A DNA stretch of 9,147 bases from Chloroflexota bacterium (GTDB taxonomy: Bacteria > Chloroflexota > Dehalococcoidia > SZUA-161): assembly GCA_016865955.1 (NCBI GenBank), contig VGNW01000081.1, positions 1 through 9,147 on the forward strand. The letters run 5' to 3'. Below are positions 1-5,575 of this stretch, piece after piece. Positions within the stretch are counted from its first letter, which is position 1. Every line of letters begins with the position of its first letter. A program made the translations under genes and the position numbers. A model generated the notes under the pieces. That model worked only from the letters and a program-made list of their open reading frames with translations, did no database searches and was not told where the DNA came from.

Positions 1-706
1 CTGCAATTAGCTTTCCGGGCACTTGCGAGATAAGTTCCCCGATTCTTCGAAGTCCGTCCACGCCGCCTGATAGTGCAAGGTGTGGCTCGAACTTTGCAAT
101 CTCCGGCATGATTTCAGCCAGTTCCGATTCTTTGATATAAGGCAGATTAGCAACGATAAGATGAACTGGCGCGGGCAAAGGCTCCAGCAGGTTGCCCTGC
201 AGCAAAATGATTCTCCTTTCCATCTTGTGGAATCGACAATTGTCTGCGGCTACTTCAAGCGCGGCAGCAGAAATATCTGTGGCATAGATTCTTGCTCCAG
301 GCAGATGCGCAGCTAGCGCAATGGCGATAGCGCCGCAGCCTGTACCCACGTCGGCTATAAGGCAATGTATGGGGAAAGCTCCGGCTAGCTCGATAGCATT
401 TTCCACCAACAGTTCGGTATCAGGGCGCGGGATGAGAGTGTCGGGACTGACACGGAAATCAAGACCGAAAAATTCCTTGTGTCCGATGATATACGCGGTA
501 GGCTCGTGATTGATACGGCGTTTTACAAGGGTTGAATAAGCGAGTGTCTGGTTATCGGAGAGATGGCGGGTAGAATTAATGTAAAGACCGGTGCGGTCGG
601 TCTGCAGGAGATGAGCCAGAAGGATTTCTGCCTCTAAGCGTGCATCGGCAATATCATGCAAAGCGAGGTCCTTGGCAGCCTGGTTCAAAGCCTCGCTTAA
701 AGTTAT
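1..706 (-). CDS. prmC: PrmC/HemK, release factor glutamine N5-methyltransferase (3' end beyond window)
   Basis: SAM-dependent methyltransferase that modifies the glutamine of the GGQ loop of release factors in the cytoplasm; its substrate RF1 is encoded just upstream. About 235 codons are present and the C-terminus lies beyond position 1. Reading from 706 down, the N-terminal helical domain (residues 1–90) carries a recognisable PrmC stretch with AYIIGHKEF and the RVSPDTLIPRPDTE block. The SAM-binding motif I is DVGTGCGAIA from residue 119 and the substrate motif is NLPY at 187–190. The family normally has NPPY, so the first proline is replaced by leucine. There is no ATG, GTG or TTG near the expected N-terminus: the frame gives I-T-L-S-E-A, where the ATA at 706–704 overlaps the prfA stop (ATAA). 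A GGAGG at 721–717 lies 10 bases before the ATA. The only common alternative is TTG at 688, too far from that site. Function is certain; the start is not. Confidence 0.93.
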   Translation of the reverse strand, partial: MTLSEALNQAAKDLALHDIADARLEAEILLAHLLQTDRTGLYINSTRHLSDNQTLAYSTLVKRRINHEPTAYIIGHKEFFGLDFRVSPDTLIPRPDTELLVENAIELAGAFPIHCLIADVGTGCGAIAIALAAHLPGARIYATDISAAALEVAADNCRFHKMERRIILLQGNLLEPLPAPVHLIVANLPYIKESELAEIMPEIAKFEPHLALSGGVDGLRRIGELISQVPGKLIA

Positions 707-1794
707 CCCACTTTTGCCTCCGCCTGATTTGTTTGCTGCGCCAGTTGTTTAGCCTGGGTGGCGGTGGCTACAGCGTCGATGATATCATCCAGGTCGCCTT
801 CCAGAATGGCTGGCAGATTATGGACGGTAAGGCCGATACGGTGGTCTGAGATTCTGCCCTGAGGGAAATTGTAGGTACGAATTTTCTCGGAACGTTCCCC
901 TGTGCCAACTTGAGAACGTCGGGCGTCGGTGACCTCCTGGAATTGACGCTGACGTTCCTGGTCCAGGAGGCGGGCGCGCAGCACAGCCAGTGCCTTTATC
1001 TTGTTCTGCAATTGGGAACGTTCGTCCTGACAGGCGACAACCATCCCTGTCGGGATGTGTGTTATTCTCACCGCAGAGGCTACTTTGTTGACGTTTTGAC
1101 CGCCTGCACCGCCGCTGCGGTATGTGTCTATTCTCAGGTCGTTGGGGTCGATTGATACTTCAACCTCCTCTGCTTCGGGTAGAACTGCGACTGTGGCTGT
1201 AGAGGTGTGGATGCGTCCCGATGACTCGGTCACCGGCACACGTTGAACGCGGTGTACGCCGCTTTCGTACTTCAATCTGCTGTAAGCGCCCTTTCCCTTG
1301 ATTTCGAAGATAATTTCCTTGAAACCCTTTATGCCGGTCTCGTTGCTGCTCATGATATCAACCTTCCATCCTTTGGAGATGGCATACCGTGAGTACATGC
1401 GGAACAAGTCAGAGGCGAAAAGGGCGGCCTCTTCGCCTCCGGCACCGGCACGGATTTCTACAATAACATCCTTGGCATCAGCGGGGTCTTTAGGCAAAAG
1501 GGCTATTTTTATCTCTTCGAGCAGCAGCTCGCGTTTCTTGCGCAGGTCTTCAAGTTCTTCTTTAGCCAGATTGACCATCTCTTCGTCCAGTCCTTGCTGG
1601 AGCAAAGTTTGAGTATCCTCGAAGTTCTTTACAATAGCCCTGTATTCTCTGTACTTAGTCACAATGTCTTCGAGGCTTGCCCTCTCCTTGGCTAGGTTTT
1701 GCAGTTTTTCGAAGTCGAGAGCCACCTCAGGCTGTCCCATAATATTGGTCAGCTCTTCGAAGCGCTTCTCAATAGATTTCAGTTTCTCCAGCAT
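703..1794 (-). CDS. prfA: Peptide chain release factor 1 (RF1)
   Basis: RF1 recognises UAA and UAG in the ribosomal A site and triggers peptide release. The protein has 363 residues, the usual RF1 length. The N-terminal helical domain spans about 1–100, followed by the PCRF region with IRAGAGGEEAALFA (114–127). The stop-codon tripeptide is PVT at 187–189, which is the RF1 type; RF2 would have SPF. The catalytic GGQ is at 231–233 in the context SGGAGGQNVNK. The C-terminal part contains the expected GERSEKIRTYNFPQGRISDHR block. The ATG at 1794 has the ribosome site AGGTGAG two bases upstream of its spacer CC, and the start matches the family. The gene is followed without a gap by prmC, whose product methylates the GGQ glutamine. 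An extended -10 promoter at 1847–1833 gives it transcription independent of hisS. Confidence 0.97.
   Translation of the reverse strand: MLEKLKSIEKRFEELTNIMGQPEVALDFEKLQNLAKERASLEDIVTKYREYRAIVKNFEDTQTLLQQGLDEEMVNLAKEELEDLRKKRELLLEEIKIALLPKDPADAKDVIVEIRAGAGGEEAALFASDLFRMYSRYAISKGWKVDIMSSNETGIKGFKEIIFEIKGKGAYSRLKYESGVHRVQRVPVTESSGRIHTSTATVAVLPEAEEVEVSIDPNDLRIDTYRSGGAGGQNVNKVASAVRITHIPTGMVVACQDERSQLQNKIKALAVLRARLLDQERQRQFQEVTDARRSQVGTGERSEKIRTYNFPQGRISDHRIGLTVHNLPAILEGDLDDIIDAVATATQAKQLAQQTNQAEAKVG
717..721 (-). promoter_or_regulatory. Shine-Dalgarno GGAGG supporting an AUA start of prmC
   Basis: GGAGG on the minus strand lies inside the end of prfA, 10 bases before the ATA at 706–704. It is correctly placed for that codon but 28 bases from the TTG at 688. 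This decides in favour of the non-canonical start or of a recently mutated ATG. Confidence 0.5.
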
Positions 1795-1832
1795 GGCTCA
1801 CCTGATGTGATGATACTTAAAAAGGTTCAGAA

Positions 1833-1847
1833 TTATTATAGCATATG
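1833..1847 (-). promoter_or_regulatory. Extended -10 promoter of prfA–prmC
   Basis: On the minus strand the sequence reads CATATGCTATAATAA: a perfect TATAAT at 1840–1835 preceded by TGC, an extended -10. No good -35 is visible at 16–18 bases spacing, which extended -10 promoters can lack. Transcription would start near 1828, giving a leader of about 34 bases before the prfA ATG at 1794. It lies in the 84-base gap after hisS, where I see no convincing terminator, so read-through from hisS is also possible. Confidence 0.6.
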
Positions 1848-1878
1848 GGCAAGATGTTTCCGAATTGTGGTAGCTTCG

Positions 1879-3135
1879 CTAATGTTTGCTTAATGAGGTG
1901 ATAACTCTATCAATGGGGATGGTCTGCTGCTCGCCTTTTGCCATGTTTCTCAGCACGGCTGTTTTGCTCTTGACCTCATCCTCGCCGATGATAAGGGTAT
2001 AGCGCACCTTCGATGCATCGGCTTGCTTCAACTGTGACTTCAGGCTTCTGTCTCCGAATGTGCCTACCGCACTAATACCGGCATTGCGCAGTTGTGAGAT
2101 AAGCTCTATCGCTTTTTTCTTGGCTTCATTACCGAGGTAAGCTATGAAGACAGACGGGGTGGGTGTATCGGTGACAGCGACTTGTTGTTTTTTTAGATTG
2201 AGTACGATGCGTTCGATGCCGGTGGCGAAGCCGACTGCCGGTGTAGGCTTTCCTCCGAGTTGCTCGATGAGGTTGTCGTATCTGCCGCCTCCGCCGATGG
2301 CAACCTGAGCACCGGTTTCACCTTCCGGGGTTATCTCGAACACGGTTTTGGTGTAGTAATCCAGACCACGCACCAGGCGGTGGCTGAGAGAGAACGGTAT
2401 GCCCAGAAGCTTGAGGTATCCGGTCAGCTTGTCGAAATGCTCGGCGCATTCCTGGCAGAGGAAGTCAATGCTTCGGGGAGCCTGTTCTGAGATTGAAAGG
2501 CAGGTTGGATTCTTACAGTCCAGGAGTCGCAGAGTATTCTTTAGCAGGCGGCGCCTGCAATCCGCGCAGAGTGATTCCTTGTGCCGGGAGTAATAAGACT
2601 TGAGGCTGTCGAGATACGCCGGGCGGCAGGCATTGCAGCCGATGCTATTCAGGTTGAGTGTAAGCTCCTTTAGTCCCAGGTTTATATAAAGACGCCATGC
2701 CATATCTATTATCTCTGCATCCAGAGCGGGGTCGCTATCACCGATAGCCTCGGCACCGAACTGATGATGCTGTCTGTATCTGCCTGCCTGAGGGCGTTCA
2801 TATCTAAATATGGCAGCCATGTAGTATAGTTTCACAGGCTGCGGCAGCGTTTGCATACCGTGTTCCACATAGGCACGACAGACAGGCGCAGTACCCTCAG
2901 GGCGGAGGGTGATTAAGTCTCCCCCCTTGTCCTCGAATGAATACATCTCCTTCTCTACGATGTCGGTTTCCTCGCCGATGCTTCGCACGAAAAGGCGGGC
3001 GTCCTCGAAAACAGGCGTGTCTATGCGCTGGTAGACGTAGAGTTCGCAGATATCCGAAGCCTTCTTCTTGACAAAGCTCCAGTAGCCTTGCTCGTGCGGC
3101 AATATATCCGAAGTGCCTCTCGGGGCGCGATACAA
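1879..3135 (-). CDS. hisS: Histidyl-tRNA synthetase
   Basis: Class II aminoacyl-tRNA synthetase charging tRNA-His. I place the start at TTG 3135, giving 418 residues beginning (M)YRAPRGTSDILP, the typical HisRS N-terminus. It is preceded by GGGAGG seven bases upstream. The ATG at 3183 would add 16 residues without a ribosome site. Motif 2 contains RPEG (78–81) and FRYERPQAGRYRQHHQFGAE (110–129). The histidine-specific motifs are LVRGLDYYT (254–262) and GGGGRYDN (281–288), and motif 3 is GFATGIERIVL (302–312). The C-terminal anticodon-binding domain covers about 328–418. The insertion domain has eight cysteines: 167/170, 190/193, 207/212 and 227/230, several in CxxC pairs, suggesting bound zinc as in some other bacterial HisRS; E. 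coli lacks most of them. The gene is divergent from the relA/spoT homologue. Confidence 0.96.
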   Translation of the reverse strand: MYRAPRGTSDILPHEQGYWSFVKKKASDICELYVYQRIDTPVFEDARLFVRSIGEETDIVEKEMYSFEDKGGDLITLRPEGTAPVCRAYVEHGMQTLPQPVKLYYMAAIFRYERPQAGRYRQHHQFGAEAIGDSDPALDAEIIDMAWRLYINLGLKELTLNLNSIGCNACRPAYLDSLKSYYSRHKESLCADCRRRLLKNTLRLLDCKNPTCLSISEQAPRSIDFLCQECAEHFDKLTGYLKLLGIPFSLSHRLVRGLDYYTKTVFEITPEGETGAQVAIGGGGRYDNLIEQLGGKPTPAVGFATGIERIVLNLKKQQVAVTDTPTPSVFIAYLGNEAKKKAIELISQLRNAGISAVGTFGDRSLKSQLKQADASKVRYTLIIGEDEVKSKTAVLRNMAKGEQQTIPIDRVITSLSKH

Positions 3136-3142
3136 GAAAAAA

Positions 3143-3148
3143 CCTCCC
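3143..3148 (-). promoter_or_regulatory. Shine-Dalgarno that fixes the TTG start of hisS
   Basis: GGGAGG on the minus strand is followed by TTTTTTC and then the TTG at 3135. This spacing of seven bases is ideal, while the upstream ATG at 3183 has no purine-rich site before it. The protein beginning at TTG also matches the family N-terminus. Confidence 0.75.
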
Positions 3149-3185
3149 TGACTCAATGTGCAATTTTTAACTTGTTGCAGCATAC

Positions 3186-3191
3186 ATTATC
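3186..3191 (-). promoter_or_regulatory. Candidate -10 element for hisS
   Basis: GATAAT on the minus strand, five of six consensus bases, with no clear -35 at 16–19 bases. A start about seven bases downstream would be near 3179, which would exclude the ATG at 3183 from the mRNA and agree with the TTG start. Weak evidence on its own. Confidence 0.3.
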
Positions 3192-3212
3192 GGGGGTGGT
3201 TTGTAAAGGCGT

Positions 3213-3241
3213 TTGCATCTAAAACAGCTATGGAATATACT
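3213..3241 (+). promoter_or_regulatory. Candidate sigma-70-type promoter of the relA/spoT homologue
   Basis: TTGCAT at 3213–3218, a 17-base spacer, and TATACT at 3236–3241 (five of six). The predicted start near 3248 leaves about 23 bases before the ATG at 3271 but only about 5 before the GTG at 3253, which favours the ATG. It is back to back with the hisS upstream region. Confidence 0.5.
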
Positions 3242-3270
3242 TTTAAAAAGGGGTGCGGACGGCGGGTTTT

Positions 3271-5445
3271 ATGGAAATCAAGCCTCTTCTCGACAAAGTA
3301 AAGGAATATCTCCCGGAGGACAAACTGGCTCTTGTGGATAAGGCATACCAGTTTGCTTTGGAGGCACATGGAAACCAGCTTCGCCTATCCGGGGATCCGT
3401 TCATCACTCATCCATTAGAGACAGCGATGATTGTAGCTGACCTGCAACTGGATGAAACTTCTCTTGCTGCCGCATTGCTGCATGATGTTCCCGAAGACTG
3501 CGGCATACCTTTCCCGGAGCTGGAGAAGCGCTTCGGAGCCGAGGTAACCAGGCTGGTTGAAGGCGTAACCAGATTGGATAAGATCTCAGCGCAGGTTCAG
3601 GCAAGCGGCTTGAAGAAAATCGCTGAAAGCGAAGCTCAGGTGGAAAGCCTGCGCAAGATGTTTGTAGCAATGGCAGCGGATATAAGAGTGGTAATTATCA
3701 AGCTGGCTGACCGGTTGCACAATATGCGCACTTTGAAGCCATTGCAGCCTGAGAAGCAACTGAGGATTGCTCAGGAAACGATGGATATCTATGCCCCCCT
3801 GGCTCACCGGCTCGGGATTTATCAGTTGAGGTGGGAACTGGAGGATTTGGCATTCCGTTATCTGCAACCTGACAAGTATAAGGAGATCGCCAGATTAGTT
3901 GCGGCACGGCGGGCAACCAGGGAGCGTTACATAGAGAAAGTGAGCCATATCTTAAGGGAGGAACTCGATAAAGCCGGCATAAAGGCAGAGGTCACGGGAA
4001 GGCCGAAGAGCCTGTATAGTGTATTCAGAAAAATGCAAAGATACAATGCCATGGGGAAAGAGTTCAGCGATATCTATGACCTGCTCGCCCTGAGGGTGCT
4101 GGTGGACAGTGTGCAAGATTGCTACAGTGTGCTCGGGGTGGTTCACAACCTCTGGCATCCGCTGCCCGACCAGTTCGACGATTTCATCGCCAATCCTAAA
4201 GAGAACATGTATCAGGCTCTTCATAGCACAGTGATGTGTGTGGGAGCCAGACCCCTCGAGATTCAGATTCGCACTTATCGCATGCACCGCATTGCTGAAT
4301 ACGGCGTTGCTGCTCACTGGAAATACAAGGAGGGGACAAAAAAGGACATCGGATTCGAGGAAAAAATAACCTGGCTCAGGCAACTGATGGAGTGGCAGCG
4401 TGAACTGAGCGGTTCGGCATTCATAGAGTCGATTAAGACGGATATCTTCCAGGATCAGGTATTCGTCTATACGCCCAAGGGTGAAATTAAGGAGCTGCCC
4501 AGAGGCGCTACTCCTCTCGATTTCGCCTATCGTATTCACACGGACCTGGGGCATCGCTGCATCGGTGCCAAGGTCAACGGCAGGCTGGTTTCGCTGGACT
4601 ATCAACTGCGCAACGGGGATACTGTGGAGATAATGACCACCAAGGCAGAGCGTGGTCCCAGTCTGGATTGGCTCAATCCTAATCTCGGCTACGTTAATAC
4701 TCACCAAGCCAGAGAGAGAATCAAGCAATGGTTCCGCCGTCGCGAGAAAGCTGAAAATGTAGAAAGAGGAAGAGAGATACTGGAGAAGGAACTGCGGCGT
4801 CTCGGGGTCAGCTTTGCCGACAGGGAAAGAATCGCCCAACTGTTCAAGTACGAAGTTGTGGATGATTTCCTGGCTGCTGTCGGTTGCGGCGATATCAGCC
4901 CTAATCAGATTACTTTAAAGCTTACTGCGACGGAGGAGAAACCACTGCCGCAGACAACGACTGCGCCGCCCAAGGTCAAAACAACCTCTGGGGTTAAAGT
5001 GCTCGGAGTAGGCGACCTGTTGACTCATATAGCCTCCTGCTGTCAGCCAGTGCCTGGCGATGAAATCATCGGTTTTATCACCAGAGGCAGAGGTGTGACC
5101 ATACATCGTAAGAATTGTACCAATATCATCAACGAGGATGAGAAAGAGAGACTGGTGAAGGTGGAATGGGGTGAAGCAGGCGTTTCATTTCCCGTGAATA
5201 TCACCGTAGATGCCTGGGACCGCGTAGGTCTGTTGCGGGATGTTAGTGCCCTTGTATCTGAAGAGGATGTAAATATAGCCTCAGTCTCGCTTTCAGACCC
5301 TGATCGCAGAGACGGCACTCTTGCAATTTACCTTACCATAGATATCAAGAACATCGGGCAACTGGGGCGACTTTTCGGCAAGCTGGAGGCGGTGCCCGGC
5401 GTAATCAATGTAAGCCGCAGTTCGGATGTACGTCGAGAAGGGTAG
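3271..5445 (+). CDS. relA: RelA/SpoT-family (p)ppGpp synthetase/hydrolase
   Basis: Long Rel enzyme that makes and probably degrades (p)ppGpp in the stringent response. With ATG 3271 it has 724 residues; GTG 3253 would add six but lies too near the predicted transcription start. The hydrolase domain keeps the metal and active-site residues: R38 (LRLSGDPF), H47 (THP), H71-D72 and E75-D76 (LLHDVPED) and D147 (KLADRLHNMRTL). The synthetase domain has TGRPKSLYSVFRKM, NMYQALHS and EIQIRTYRMHRIAEYGVAAHWKYK. A TGS domain follows at about 390–450 (DQVFVYTPKGEIKELPRG). Then comes a conserved cysteine region (SCCQPVPGD and HRKNC) and a C-terminal ACT domain (FPVNITVDAWDRVGLLRDVS). The synthetase specificity motif reads QFDD at 301–304, resembling the EXDD of monofunctional RelA rather than the RXKD of bifunctional Rel. 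Catalytic balance is therefore uncertain, though the family is certain. Confidence 0.95.
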   Translation: MEIKPLLDKVKEYLPEDKLALVDKAYQFALEAHGNQLRLSGDPFITHPLETAMIVADLQLDETSLAAALLHDVPEDCGIPFPELEKRFGAEVTRLVEGVTRLDKISAQVQASGLKKIAESEAQVESLRKMFVAMAADIRVVIIKLADRLHNMRTLKPLQPEKQLRIAQETMDIYAPLAHRLGIYQLRWELEDLAFRYLQPDKYKEIARLVAARRATRERYIEKVSHILREELDKAGIKAEVTGRPKSLYSVFRKMQRYNAMGKEFSDIYDLLALRVLVDSVQDCYSVLGVVHNLWHPLPDQFDDFIANPKENMYQALHSTVMCVGARPLEIQIRTYRMHRIAEYGVAAHWKYKEGTKKDIGFEEKITWLRQLMEWQRELSGSAFIESIKTDIFQDQVFVYTPKGEIKELPRGATPLDFAYRIHTDLGHRCIGAKVNGRLVSLDYQLRNGDTVEIMTTKAERGPSLDWLNPNLGYVNTHQARERIKQWFRRREKAENVERGREILEKELRRLGVSFADRERIAQLFKYEVVDDFLAAVGCGDISPNQITLKLTATEEKPLPQTTTAPPKVKTTSGVKVLGVGDLLTHIASCCQPVPGDEIIGFITRGRGVTIHRKNCTNIINEDEKERLVKVEWGEAGVSFPVNITVDAWDRVGLLRDVSALVSEEDVNIASVSLSDPDRRDGTLAIYLTIDIKNIGQLGRLFGKLEAVPGVINVSRSSDVRREG

Positions 5446-5575
5446 AGGCTTTCTTAAATAGGCGATTGCCGATGTCACCAGTCATCTTCGTAGAAACCTG
5501 TCATGTAACGAGTGGCGAAATTCCAAGTCACAAATTTAAAATTCCATGCTGCCAACGATTTGAAGGCTGAGCGCT
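5446..5575 (+). other. Intergenic region between the relA/spoT homologue and uvrC
   Basis: 130 bases without a supportable gene. I see no strong terminator hairpin with a T tract and no convincing -35/-10 pair. An AT-rich patch around 5534–5543 could hold a weak -10. A GAAGG about nine bases before the uvrC GTG is a modest ribosome site. Whether uvrC is cotranscribed with the upstream gene cannot be decided by eye. Confidence 0.5.

Noticed and set aside
1871..1881. TAGC-TTC-GCTA mini hairpin at the end of hisS
   Set aside because: Only four pairs and no T tract, too weak for a terminator.
3136..3183. Sixteen-residue N-terminal extension of HisRS from ATG 3183
   Set aside because: No ribosome site before the ATG, the extension is unlike HisRS, and TTG 3135 has GGGAGG at ideal distance and gives the usual N-terminus.
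3253..3270. GTG start six codons upstream for the relA/spoT gene
   Set aside because: It lies about five bases after the predicted transcription start and the purine run abuts it; ATG 3271 fits better, although the choice is not proven.
3952..4839. 295-codon open frame antisense to the relA/spoT gene
   Set aside because: It lies wholly within a certain gene, shows no recognisable domain and has no promoter or ribosome site that I can see; long antisense frames are common opposite such genes.
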